Of a DNA stretch of 64,000 nt, positions 18,140-26,732 are shown piece by piece; within the stretch, counting starts at the first letter, position 1; each line of letters opens with the position of its first letter. The stretch covers positions 113,571 through 177,570 of the forward strand of contig NZ_LYPF02000016.1 of assembly GCF_001661595.2 (NCBI RefSeq), read 5' to 3'. The notes below the pieces were generated by a model, which searched no databases, was not told where the DNA came from, and saw only the letters and a program-made list of their open reading frames with translations. The DNA comes from Crocinitomix algicola. Lineage in GTDB: Bacteria > Bacteroidota > Bacteroidia > Flavobacteriales_D > Crocinitomicaceae. The position numbers were made by a program, and so were the translations under genes.

Positions 18140-19081
18140 TTATGGTGTTAACCAATTGAGGATGGCTGCTGTTGTTTCTGCAGGTTTTTCTTGTTGGATG
18201 CAATGGCCACAATTTAAGCTGACGACGTCTACATTCGGAACAAAATCAATTAGGTTTTCTAATTTTGGGATGAGGTCTTGTTCGCCATAAATCATCAAGC
18301 TCGGGTGATTAATTATTGGGTTAGCATCGGCCAGCAAATGCCAATTTCGGTCAAGGTTCCGATACCAATTAATGGCACCAGTAAAGCCTGAATTTTTAAA
18401 AGCAGAAACATAAACTGCTAAGTCACTTTCTGACATGATGGGGTCTCCAAGTGGCTTTACTGCCTTCGCAAGGTTAATCATTAACATGCCTGGTTGTGGA
18501 GGCAATAACGGCAGGTTTTTCCGAAATAAATTCCGAAGGAAATTATCGGCGTGATCACTTAATATAGCATCCGCAACACCTGCTTGTCGATTAAAATGAA
18601 CAAAATAATTATCTCCTCCAAACACTTCTTCCATCCATTCAATCCAAGGTTTTTCCCCACGGACTTGATAGGGTAGGGCCAAGTTAATTATTTTATGCAC
18701 GCGAGTGGGGTGAAGTAAGGCAAGGGACCAAACCACATTGGCTCCCCAATCATGACCAACAAATGAAGCGCGCTGATAACCATAATGGTCCAGAAGCGCG
18801 ACCAGATCTCCCGTTAATTGTTCAATATCATAATCCGTGATTTCACTAGGACAAGAAGAACTTCCATAACCACGTTGATTGGGAACAATGACATGATATC
18901 CTGCTTCAACTAATTCAGGAATTTGAAAACGCCATGAATAGGCATTTTCGGGGAAACCATGACAAAGTACAATAGGATTTCCACTATTTTCTCGTCCGGC
19001 TTCAAAGACTTCCAATTCAATATTATTCACTGAAACTATGGTAGCCTTTGGAAAGTCAATTGCATTTGAAATTTTGCTCAT
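18140..19081 (-). CDS. Alpha/beta hydrolase, epoxide hydrolase-like
   Basis: The 313-residue enzyme has the oxyanion motif HGFPE (41-45), the nucleophile elbow GHDWGA with Asp111 instead of Ser, and the C-terminal catalytic His in NCGHCIQQEKP. An Asp nucleophile with HGFPE points to the epoxide hydrolase/haloalkane dehalogenase branch, with epoxide hydrolase more likely. It is cytoplasmic, with no signal peptide. A WYL-type regulator gene lies just upstream on the same strand and an operator-like repeat lies at the promoter. Confidence 0.88.
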   Translation of the reverse strand: MSKISNAIDFPKATIVSVNNIELEVFEAGRENSGNPIVLCHGFPENAYSWRFQIPELVEAGYHVIVPNQRGYGSSSCPSEITDYDIEQLTGDLVALLDHYGYQRASFVGHDWGANVVWSLALLHPTRVHKIINLALPYQVRGEKPWIEWMEEVFGGDNYFVHFNRQAGVADAILSDHADNFLRNLFRKNLPLLPPQPGMLMINLAKAVKPLGDPIMSESDLAVYVSAFKNSGFTGAINWYRNLDRNWHLLADANPIINHPSLMIYGEQDLIPKLENLIDFVPNVDVVSLNCGHCIQQEKPAETTAAILNWLTP

Positions 19082-19107
19082 TTTGATTTGTTTTTAAGTT
19101 TATGAAG

Positions 19108-19144
19108 CAAAATTAGACCCGACTTGTGACAGCCTTATGACAAG
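19108..19144 (-). promoter_or_regulatory. Promoter and candidate operator of the epoxide-hydrolase-like gene
   Basis: Read on the minus strand, TAATTTTG (19115-19108) is an exact TAnnTTTG box 27 bases before the ATG. Immediately upstream are two 11-base direct repeats on the plus strand, GACTTGTGACA (19121-19131) and GCCTTATGACA (19132-19142), matching at 9 of 11 positions. The outer bases also form an inverted pair CTTGT...ACAAG. They overlap the region between -33 and -7, where a repressor would bind. Confidence 0.5.
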
Positions 19145-19156
19145 GGTGAAAAGATC

Positions 19157-19846
19157 TTAATGATATTTGTCAAAATACGCTTGTAAAGTCATGTTATGTG
19201 GCTCAAAAGTTTCGGAAAGCAGTTCCATTTTTCGAATTCTATCGGGCCTAAAAAACCGAAATTCTTTTCGCAAACGACACCAGGCAATTAAGTACCAGTT
19301 TTCAGAATTAAGGATAGCAAACGGCTCTATCACACGCGTAGTTGAGGTATTTTCTTTGTCCAAATAATCAATTTTTACCAGGACGTAATTGGTTAAAGCG
19401 TGTTGCAAATCAGATAGGTTGTTACTGTTTCGTGCCTTTTGTTTAACCTGATTATATTGGGTTCGATCGGTCAGTAAATTTGTTTTGTCCTTGATCGTGT
19501 ACTTCAGGATTGACTTAATTTTGTCGATGGCATCGGAATAATCAGAAACAAAAGAGGCATCCTTACTTTTTAACACAAGTTGTTCTGCTAAGATTAAGGC
19601 ATTGGCTTGTTTTTCGGTGAACATTACAGGTGGAATTTTGTAGCCATCCATTAGCGAATAACCTTTACCTTCTTCTGTAAAAATTGGTACGCCTGACTGC
19701 TCCAATGCTCTTATATCCCTATAAACAGTTCGTTTACTGATATCAAATTTTTCTGCTAATTCAGCAGCAGTAACAATGCGTTTAGTTTGCAGTTGAATCA
19801 GTGTAGCGGTTAACCTTGATAACCTATTTGTTTCAAAATATTCCAT
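19157..19846 (-). CDS. WYL-domain transcriptional regulator (YafY-like)
   Basis: The 229-residue protein has an N-terminal HTH (AAELAEKFDISKRTVYRDIR, about 27-46) and a winged element (GVPIFTEEGKGYSL), then a WYL ligand-sensing domain at about 135-225 (VIEPFAILNSENWYLIAWCRL, RKEFRFFRPDRI). It lies 75 bases upstream of the epoxide-hydrolase-like gene on the same strand, and probably controls that gene and itself. The effector is unknown. Confidence 0.9.
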   Translation of the reverse strand: MEYFETNRLSRLTATLIQLQTKRIVTAAELAEKFDISKRTVYRDIRALEQSGVPIFTEEGKGYSLMDGYKIPPVMFTEKQANALILAEQLVLKSKDASFVSDYSDAIDKIKSILKYTIKDKTNLLTDRTQYNQVKQKARNSNNLSDLQHALTNYVLVKIDYLDKENTSTTRVIEPFAILNSENWYLIAWCRLRKEFRFFRPDRIRKMELLSETFEPHNMTLQAYFDKYH

Positions 19847-20492
19847 TGTTAATTGGTTCGGTTTGTAGATACAGGGTATTTAGCTATCAAAGCTGTTGCT
19901 AAATAGGGTGGATATCGATAGAGTTCGCAATTGCATTTTTCCCAAAATGGGGTACTATAATTACTTTTCAGCGGAAAACCAAAACTATTGTTATATTGAT
20001 CCGTTTCAACCTCGTTCGAAGATCCTACCGACGCTACAAATATTTCTTCGACATTATTTATTTCGGTATATATTTTTTCAGAAGCATGTTTAAAATCATA
20101 TTTTCTACCCTCTTAATCATTGACAACCTCCTTTAAGCGCTAGATTTTGAGTTTCACTAAATATAGAGGATTTTTTAATCAAGATGCGGTTAATATTCAA
20201 TTATTTGTCGAATTGATTCGTTGCGCACAATGATCGATTGGTTAACCTTTTGAATTAAATCTAGTGATTGTTCTAAATCCATGATTTGGTTTTTGAATTG
20301 GGTATTTCCCGGGTTTTTATTTCGATCAAAGAAACATCATATCAGTATTTGTTGAGGACTATGTTTAACGTCAAAATGATATTGTTGTGAAATATATTGG
20401 AGATCGAACCTCGGTGTAAAAACTGGAGAACAAATAGCTACTAAACTTGAAATAAAATAACTGAAGAACAAGAAATAGGAACAAAAAAATGA
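19847..20492. other. 646-base region with only a small coding remnant
   Basis: A minus-strand frame from 20282 to 20190 encodes 30 residues (MDLEQSLDLIQKVNQ to RQIIEY) and can be extended upstream in frame for about 16 more codons to a stop. It looks like an amphipathic helix and may be the end of a lost gene. A 65-residue plus-strand frame at 19896-20093 has an implausible composition. Nothing else is seen. Confidence 0.3.
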
Positions 20493-21359
20493 CTAATTTT
20501 TACGTAGTTTCTTCCAAGGAAAAAACTCTAATTTCCGAGAAATTTGGAATTGAAACCCACTTCCCCTACTATATGTTTCGTAATTATATGTTTTAATTAA
20601 TAAATCGTTCTCGTAAACAGATAGTTTATCCTTAGTGCTTTGTAAAACATTAAAACCGACAGTGTATAAAATGGAACTAGAAAATAAATATGTTTTGTTA
20701 AAATAGATGTCAGTTGAAAACCCTAATGTTAAAAAGGATGAAAACTTACTCCAACCAAAAACGCTGTGTTGCCAATACATTGAAATATTATCATAAGAGC
20801 CGCCTGGATTATAAAAAACTTGACCATTGTGCGGTTTTTTTTTGGTTACTGCGCTTGGCAAATATTTCAAACCAGTTCCAAATAGAAAATGAGAATTGGG
20901 GAAATTTAAAAGTGTAGAATCGCTAGTTGAATTTAGATTTTTATAGTACAGTATTTCAAACCTATGATTTATGAGATTGACACTATGTGATGGTCTATTT
21001 TGCATATGATACGAATCCGGATAATCAGCGGAATAACCGAGAGTCCGACTGATTATTTTACTTCCTGACTGATCTTCATTATAACCAATTTCAACCAAAT
21101 CGTTGTTCGCAAATTTAACACCAATATTTAACCCAAGCGTAAATGATTTGGTTGTGAAAAACATTGGAGACCAAACCTCGCAGTATGGATTAGGATAATA
21201 ATTGGTATTATAATGATTGTTGAAAATTGATTTGGTTTGAGGCTTATCGCTCAAACTTTGACTTACTTTATTCTCAATTTTTGGACGAATATAAAAATTT
21301 GGTTGGGCAGTCAACTGCCCAACCAAAAACATTAAAATTGATAATATGAATATTTTCAT
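20493..21359 (-). CDS. Secreted or outer-membrane protein of unknown function
   Basis: The 288-residue protein has a signal peptide (MKIFILSILMFLVGQLTAQ). The mature part alternates aromatic and polar residues in strand-like stretches (FTLGLNIGVKFANNDLVEIGY, read in parts; LFSSSILYTVGF; FQFQISRKLEFFPW) and ends in an aromatic-rich segment near the C-terminus, as outer-membrane barrels often do. No named family is recognised. It follows the frameshifted lipoprotein gene by 9 bases on the same strand, so they were probably one operon. Confidence 0.6.
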   Translation of the reverse strand: MKIFILSILMFLVGQLTAQPNFYIRPKIENKVSQSLSDKPQTKSIFNNHYNTNYYPNPYCEVWSPMFFTTKSFTLGLNIGVKFANNDLVEIGYNEDQSGSKIISRTLGYSADYPDSYHMQNRPSHSVNLINHRFEILYYKNLNSTSDSTLLNFPNSHFLFGTGLKYLPSAVTKKKPHNGQVFYNPGGSYDNISMYWQHSVFGWSKFSSFLTLGFSTDIYFNKTYLFSSSILYTVGFNVLQSTKDKLSVYENDLLIKTYNYETYSRGSGFQFQISRKLEFFPWKKLRKN

Positions 21360-21368
21360 AAGTTAAAA

Positions 21369-22279
21369 TTAATAGGGAGAATTAATTTTGTCGCCAGTCC
21401 AAGATGTACTCAAACCTGCAACTTTTGTTCGAACGTAAAAGTAAAACCCGTTTAAATTACGGACATTTTGATAAAACTTATACGAATTTTGGTGTGTACC
21501 CGTGTAATTGAATTCTTGTGAATCAACGGTTTTTATTTTGTCTTCACCACATGGCCTTCTCTGGCACCACCCTTCAGGACCTTTAATTTCTAATTTAACA
21601 GTGCCACCAAACCCCGCGATATCGTTAGAATCAAATCCTCCTTTTAGGACGTAGTAAACTCCAAATCTGTTGAAATGCATTTCGGATCGGTACCAAGTAC
21701 TTCCATCAATATAAATTTTGGGTGAAATTTTATCTCTTCCTCCAATTCCACCACATCCTCTTTCATTAGGGTGAGTTCCATTTTTAAGATGATCAAGAAC
21801 ATCATCAGATATTGAAAAGGTTTTCATATTCCGATTGGTTCGATTTTTTAAAGATTTGTATGCATTTTCTTCCTTTGCTGAAACTGTAAATACACTTTCA
21901 GATTCCATATCTACATGAATAAACCAATCTTCAATTTTTATAATTTGATCTGAATTCATAATCGCATCCATAAAAGGATCATTATATTCGCTTATTTTTA
22001 CCGATTTCCCATAAGATTCAAAATTAATCTCATTGAGGTATGATATTAAATCATCTGTTCCGGAACTACCTAATTCATTCGAAACGATGGAAGTATAATA
22101 TTCGATACTTTAAAATTCAATACACCTTGTTGAATTGAGAGTCCTGGGTACCTGCTAGAATCAACTATTATTTCTTTTGTACTAGATTTAGTATTTTGCA
22201 GGATGAGCTCTTCTTTATAACAACTGAAAATCAAAGGTGTAACTAAAAATAGCGTAAAGTATTTTTTTAAATTTTTCAT
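21369..22279 (-). pseudogene. Frameshifted lipoprotein gene
   Basis: Two frames belong to one gene. The first, from 22279, encodes a lipoprotein signal (MKNLKKYFTLFLVTPLIFSC) and runs to residue 57 (GVLNFK), then goes out of frame and stops at 22070. The second is open from just after a stop at 22110-22112 and continues SIEYYTSIVSNELG through the 200-residue region down to 21369. One missing base in the T run at 22109-22111 (plus strand) explains the break; restoring it gives about 303 residues. The C-terminal half has Gly-rich strands and four Cys but no family I know. It is either a natural pseudogene, a phase-variable gene or a sequencing error. Confidence 0.75.
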
Positions 22280-22678
22280 TACATTTTTTTTGGGTTGCCT
22301 TACTTTGGGTTAAGGAGTTTTCAGGTCATATTTTTCTCCGATATGAGTTTTACGTTACCGTATTATGACTTCTTTTTTGTTTATTCACCAAAGGATGGTG
22401 GGTCTTAAGTCATTTTTTACAGGTTTGGTATTACTTATATTCGTTAAAAGAAGAGCAGTACTCACACTAAAGTTCAATAAAGCCAATTAACATACATTAT
22501 GAAAAGCACATTTATTAAGCTGAATGTTTTGGGTTGGTTAGCGCTAATATAACGATTTATTTCCAATCGAATAAAGTTCAAGAGAACTATTAAATTTGGA
22601 AAGTAGTCGGGAATAGTAGGTTCTTTTTTAGAATGTTTTTAACAAGAAGTTTGAATACATCTTTACGATTTGAGTAAT
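22280..22678. other. 399-base intergenic region
   Basis: No convincing gene is present. A plus-strand frame at 22499-22552 (MKSTFIKLNVLGWLALI) looks like a truncated signal peptide but ends after 17 codons. No terminator hairpin was found for the VOC gene to the right. Confidence 0.3.
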
Positions 22679-23086
22679 TTATTCCTTTATATAATTAAGA
22701 TACCAGTGCACACCAAACTTATCGATAACACAAACCAAACTGGTGTCTATAGTGGTTTCAAAAAAGTCGTATGTCACTTCCCCATCAATTTTTAACTTTT
22801 CGAAAACTGATTGATGTTCAGCTCGGTTATCAAAATTTACAGTTATACCAATACCGTTACCGAAAACGACATCTTCCTTTTCAAATCCATCTGAAATGTA
22901 AAAATGTACATTTTCTGCTTTAAATTCAGCGTGAGCAATTTTGTTTTTATAGTCTTCTGAAACTTGGTATGGGGTTTCAGAAAATCGTTGTATAAAGGTT
23001 GTTTGTCCGTCAAAACAATGTTCATAAAACTTAAGAGCTTCCTCAGATCTACCTTTAATTGTAAAATATGCGACTAATGATTTCAT
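22679..23086 (-). CDS. VOC-family protein (PhnB/glyoxalase-like)
   Basis: The 135-residue protein has the vicinal-oxygen-chelate fold pattern seen in PhnB/3-demethylubiquinone methyltransferase-like proteins: a YFTIKGRSEEALKFYEHCF opening, IAHAEFKAENVHFYISDG, an FDNRAEHQSVFEKL helix and a C-terminal DKFGVHWYLNY. The HAEF and HWY positions fit metal or substrate contacts. Enzymatic activity is unproven for most members. It follows an AraC-type regulator by 56 bases on the same strand. Confidence 0.85.
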   Translation of the reverse strand: MKSLVAYFTIKGRSEEALKFYEHCFDGQTTFIQRFSETPYQVSEDYKNKIAHAEFKAENVHFYISDGFEKEDVVFGNGIGITVNFDNRAEHQSVFEKLKIDGEVTYDFFETTIDTSLVCVIDKFGVHWYLNYIKE

Positions 23087-23142
23087 ATTTAATTTTTTTA
23101 CAAAGATGGAAACTTGGTAGTGCGAAAAATTGAATGAACTTG

Positions 23143-23871
23143 CTATTTTACACTTTTGGACGGTAATATGCCAAATGTTTTGTAATAGGTCCGAGTAAAA
23201 TGTGCTTGATCAGCAAATCCTCCTGAATAAGACGAGTGTGTAAGGTTTTGCTTATTATAAATTGCTTGAAGGGATTTTATTAGTTTTGCCTGTAATACAA
23301 ATTCTCTATAGGACATTCCGGTTTCTTGCCTAAAAAGGTGGGAGAATCTATACTTCGATAAATTAATGTAATCGGCAATTTCCTTGAGGGTAGTAGTTTC
23401 GCTTTTACGAATAAAATCCATCGATTTTTGAATGCGTGCATCTATGCTGATACTCGCTTTAAAGCCAAATTTTTCAGAAATTTTATCAATTATTTCTTCA
23501 GTGATATTTTGATTATTCTTTGTTTGTATAAACCATTGAGACAATGTTTCTCTTATGTATTTTAACTGATCGTCGGTTAAATGTCGATGGGTTTCTAATT
23601 TGTTGATTAGTTTCAAGCCTTGTTTTGTATAGGGCGATATGTGGATAAATCCGACGTAATTTTTATTTAGACTTTTAAATTTTCGAGTCGTATGAGGCTG
23701 TATAATTATTCCTGAACTGTAAATTGTTTGATGGTTAGTCCAAAACGCGAATTTTCCAGAAAAAGAAACTGCAATTGTAATGGTATGATTGAAGTGCTGG
23801 TTCGTTTCTATACTGTCGCCAATATAAATCCCACCAATTTCTGAAAATCCTATTTTTATCTTTTTTCTCAT
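23143..23871 (-). CDS. AraC-family transcriptional regulator
   Basis: The 242-residue protein has an N-terminal cupin-like sensor (about 20-100) and a C-terminal AraC DNA-binding domain. The first HTH is TTLKEIADYINLSKYRFSHL and the second contains YSGGFADQAHFTRTYYKTFG. It is placed upstream of the VOC-family gene in the same direction and probably regulates it. The sequence is clearly different from the other AraC protein at 11742. Confidence 0.88.
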   Translation of the reverse strand: MRKKIKIGFSEIGGIYIGDSIETNQHFNHTITIAVSFSGKFAFWTNHQTIYSSGIIIQPHTTRKFKSLNKNYVGFIHISPYTKQGLKLINKLETHRHLTDDQLKYIRETLSQWFIQTKNNQNITEEIIDKISEKFGFKASISIDARIQKSMDFIRKSETTTLKEIADYINLSKYRFSHLFRQETGMSYREFVLQAKLIKSLQAIYNKQNLTHSSYSGGFADQAHFTRTYYKTFGILPSKSVK

Positions 23872-23985
23872 AATTTACGAAGTACAGCTGAAGCCTTTTA
23901 GCCCATTAAAGTTAATGATTCAATTGATTTCGAACTTTTTTAAGGTTTAAACACATCCTTTTATTCAATGAGAATTGACCATGTT

Positions 23986-24525
23986 CTATCCAGGATCTTC
24001 GCTTCTGTATTCAAACAAAAAGATTAAGTCATCAGAATTAAAGTGAAGGATTATATAATCAGATTCCCCTGCACCTAATAGATATACCTTTTTTTTATTG
24101 TCATTGCTAAAGTGATGAATTTCAAAACGATCCCAAAGAGTTATTTTTTTCTTTAAATTAAAATCCATGTGATATGTTCTTGGTTCTTTTTTGTCACATG
24201 CCCAACCATCTCCATCATTCACCACTTTTAAATTGATAGTAGAATCTATTGCAGTTTTTTTTAAATCGTGCAGTTGTCCATCGGTAGAACCATCACAGCG
24301 ATTATCTTCGTGAAACAAAAAAGTCCAATTATCAATAAAAAAAGGACTTAAATTGAATCCTTTTTTAAGATTTTTTAAAAATTGATTTGATTTTGATGGA
24401 GTCGTATCTATAAGATGAACTCCTGTATGAATTGAGGCTTCAAAATCGCTCCTTGCATGACTTAGCATTATGAAACTAATAAGGCCGAGCAACAGAATAA
24501 TCCGCGATTGATGAACTTTAATCAT
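23986..24525 (-). CDS. Hypothetical exported protein
   Basis: The 179-residue protein begins with a hydrophobic signal (IILLLGLISFIMLSHARS). The chosen ATG at 24525 removes 14 upstream residues of no signal character. The mature part has FFIDNWTFLFHEDNRCDGST, WACDKKEPRTYHMDFN and FEIHHFSNDNKKKVYLLG, which suggests a small beta-rich lipocalin-like or lipoprotein-type domain. No family is recognised. It stands alone with no clear operon partner. Confidence 0.5.
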   Translation of the reverse strand: MIKVHQSRIILLLGLISFIMLSHARSDFEASIHTGVHLIDTTPSKSNQFLKNLKKGFNLSPFFIDNWTFLFHEDNRCDGSTDGQLHDLKKTAIDSTINLKVVNDGDGWACDKKEPRTYHMDFNLKKKITLWDRFEIHHFSNDNKKKVYLLGAGESDYIILHFNSDDLIFLFEYRSEDPG

Positions 24526-24627
24526 ATTTGAATTAGGGGTTTTTATCGTGCCGAAAATGGAATACAAAATCCGCTTTATAAATATAAAGTATTTTGAATT
24601 AAGTTGGATGGATTAAGTAACAATCGA

Positions 24628-24996
24628 TTAATCCTCAACTTGACTGTTTCTGTGGCTAGAACCAACCCGATAATTTAAAAAAATTAATAGCAAAGCTAGG
24701 GCAATTGTGCTTAGGCAAAATGCCAAGAAACCGCCATCGATACTAGATCCCAAATTTCCAATAGAAATAATAGCACAAAGTATGAGCAAAATTGCTGAAA
24801 TATTGAGGGAAGGACTAACCTTATTTTCCTTGTATGAAAATCGAATTAAAGCAGTAATAATTAATGTTATAAAACAAACCCCTCCGAACATAATGACATA
24901 AATTAAGAATTCGAAAATGGCCAGTCCATCCAATTGATCAGCATAGGAATAAACGCCAAAGATCAATGCTATAATTGAGAGATAAAATTTTTTCAT
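24628..24996 (-). CDS. Small membrane protein, four predicted helices
   Basis: The 122-residue protein is mostly hydrophobic, with segments near 3-18, 28-52, 62-82 and 88-110. The C-terminus is polar (SSHRNSQVED). No conserved functional motif is visible and the family is not recognised. It lies about 100 bases upstream of the next minus-strand gene, without an obvious link. Confidence 0.55.
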   Translation of the reverse strand: MKKFYLSIIALIFGVYSYADQLDGLAIFEFLIYVIMFGGVCFITLIITALIRFSYKENKVSPSLNISAILLILCAIISIGNLGSSIDGGFLAFCLSTIALALLLIFLNYRVGSSHRNSQVED

Positions 24997-25083
24997 AAGC
25001 CAGCATTTCTTCTACGCCGTAACCATCGTTTTTCATAATAAGAACAAGTTACAAATAGCTATATAGAGTTACTTTGTAAAAGA

Positions 25084-25521
25084 TTAAACGCGTACTAAAT
25101 GGAAAAGTTGAGTTAAAAAACCTATAACAGCGATAATTATACACAAAGGAACGAACCATTTGGCATCTGCTTTAGCGAACGGGGTGGATTTAATTTTTTT
25201 AAATATTCCAACATAATTAAAATCGCCAATTGCTCTTAATATGAATAAGGTAGGTATTGTCCAGTAGCTGAATTTTTGAATAAAGTTTGGAAGAGGAAGT
25301 GTGATATCAATAAATCTACTAAGATAGAGCAGTCCAAAAAATCCTAAGCCGAGGGCAACAATCAATGTTGCAAAGTGAGGTATAGCTACAGGTTTGGAGC
25401 GATTATTCTTTGTTGGAATTGCACTTGCCAACCCCTTTTTCCCACCAAAGAGCCAATAAAAGTGAATGATACTTAAGACAAAGAAAATTGTGGCTAAAAC
25501 GGCCGTTAAAATTGAAATCAT
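25084..25521 (-). CDS. DUF3995-like membrane protein
   Basis: The 145-residue membrane protein has four hydrophobic segments and the features I associate with DUF3995: an N-terminal helix with FFVLSIIHFYWLFGG and a later RAIGDFNYVGIFKK. I chose the ATG at 25521 because it overlaps the stop of the FAD monooxygenase gene (ATGA), whereas the longer frame only reads through that gene. Coupling to the monooxygenase puts it under the same TetR-type control. Function is unknown. Confidence 0.75.
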   Translation of the reverse strand: MISILTAVLATIFFVLSIIHFYWLFGGKKGLASAIPTKNNRSKPVAIPHFATLIVALGLGFFGLLYLSRFIDITLPLPNFIQKFSYWTIPTLFILRAIGDFNYVGIFKKIKSTPFAKADAKWFVPLCIIIAVIGFLTQLFHLVRV

Positions 25522-26657
25522 GTGGAAGTAAGTTGAAAAATTCGCTCGTTTTGTTTTTTGCTCAAAGACGAAGGAGTGATTTTTAAAAGTTGATTGCGTA
25601 AATTGGCCAAAAGAGGTTTTTTGGGATGTGCCATTTTTCCTATTGCCCAACTGGTTTTAACTACTTTATGTGCTTTTTCAATTCGCTGGTTTTTATAGGT
25701 TGAAAAAGCAGTGTTAATGTTGTATTTATTTAAACATTCAGCAATAACATATGCATCTTCAATTGCCTGACAAGCACCTTGACCAATATTTGGAGTGGTT
25801 GCGTGTATGGCATCTCCTATTAAACAAATATTATTTTTAAACCACTTATCAGTTGGAGTTAAATCTGCAATTTCCGCAGTGTTAATCTGCTCTTTATTAC
25901 TGGATTTAATGATCTCTAATATCAGGGGATGATAATTCGAAAAGGAATCTTCTAATTGACTAAATGAAAATTCATTTGGTGATTTTTCGAATGATTTTAA
26001 GGCGTACCAATATACTTTGTTTTTCTCTATTTGAACGAAGCCAAAACGTTCTGAGGTGCCCCAAGCTTCATTTAACTCATGTCTGAATTGCACAGGTAAT
26101 TCGAAGTCAATTACCCCTCGTAAACAAAGTTGATTTGCTTTACGAATAGGAATGTTCGGATAGATAAACTCTCGGACCTTAGAATTAATTCCATCTGCGC
26201 CTAGTGTAACAGACGAATGAATTTGTTTGCCATTTGAAAAATGGAGAAAAGTAGCTTCTTTATCTTCAGTTATAGAAGAGAGTTGATGATTCACATACAG
26301 TTCAGTTTTACCTAACCGGTTGAGCAATAATTGTTGCAAAATTCCTCTATGAATTGCAATGTTTTTGGTTTGGTACTTGCGTTCAAAATATGTTAGGTCT
26401 ATTTTTGAAAGTGGGCGAAGGTTGGGTTTTGTTATTTTTAAAGACGATATCGGATTCCCGTATTTTTCAATTTCTTCTTTAAGACCTAATTTCTGATAGA
26501 CTTGCATGGCGTTATTCGCCAAAATTATTCCCGCACCTATCGGTTTGATTTCTTCAGCTTGCTCAAAAACTCTTGTATGAATTCCTTTTTTGGACAGCGC
26601 AATAGCTGTTGTAAGTCCACCTATACCTGCGCCAATTATATCAATAACCATGAACAT
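25518..26657 (-). CDS. FAD-dependent monooxygenase
   Basis: This 379-residue flavoprotein belongs to the aromatic hydroxylase (UbiH/PHBH) family. It has the Rossmann motif GAGIGGLTTAIAL near the N-terminus, the DG motif in LGADGINSKVRE, and the GD motif in NICLIGDAIHATTPNIGQGA. Such enzymes hydroxylate aromatic or other lipophilic compounds with NAD(P)H and O2, and some inactivate antibiotics. The start at 26651 (MVIDIIGAG) is an alternative. A TetR-type repressor is encoded divergently, with two palindromes in the gap, and the DUF3995 gene is coupled downstream. Confidence 0.9.
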   Translation of the reverse strand: MFMVIDIIGAGIGGLTTAIALSKKGIHTRVFEQAEEIKPIGAGIILANNAMQVYQKLGLKEEIEKYGNPISSLKITKPNLRPLSKIDLTYFERKYQTKNIAIHRGILQQLLLNRLGKTELYVNHQLSSITEDKEATFLHFSNGKQIHSSVTLGADGINSKVREFIYPNIPIRKANQLCLRGVIDFELPVQFRHELNEAWGTSERFGFVQIEKNKVYWYALKSFEKSPNEFSFSQLEDSFSNYHPLILEIIKSSNKEQINTAEIADLTPTDKWFKNNICLIGDAIHATTPNIGQGACQAIEDAYVIAECLNKYNINTAFSTYKNQRIEKAHKVVKTSWAIGKMAHPKKPLLANLRNQLLKITPSSLSKKQNERIFQLTST

Positions 26658-26664
26658 TTAATTT

Positions 26665-26713
26665 TTTAGTACAAACGTACTAAATAAATTGACAACATAG
26701 TACAATTGTACTA
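26665..26713. promoter_or_regulatory. Two TetR-type operators over divergent promoters
   Basis: Site 1 (26665-26684) is TTTAGTAC-N4-GTACTAAA. Site 2 (26698-26713) is a perfect 16-base palindrome, TAGTACAATTGTACTA. Both share the half-site TAGTAC, and their centres are 31 bp apart, about three helical turns. Site 1 contains the minus-strand -7 box TACGTTTG (26679-26672) of the monooxygenase gene. Site 2 lies just before the TetR gene's own start region, where TATTTTTG (26721-26728) ends four bases from the ATG. Binding would therefore block both genes. Confidence 0.8.
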
Positions 26714-26732
26714 AAATTTGTATTTTTGTGGT

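Noticed and set aside
19896..20093. 65-residue plus-strand frame
   Set aside because: Aromatic- and Cys-rich composition with no family, no start signal and no neighbour to support it; it lies in low-complexity AT-rich DNA.
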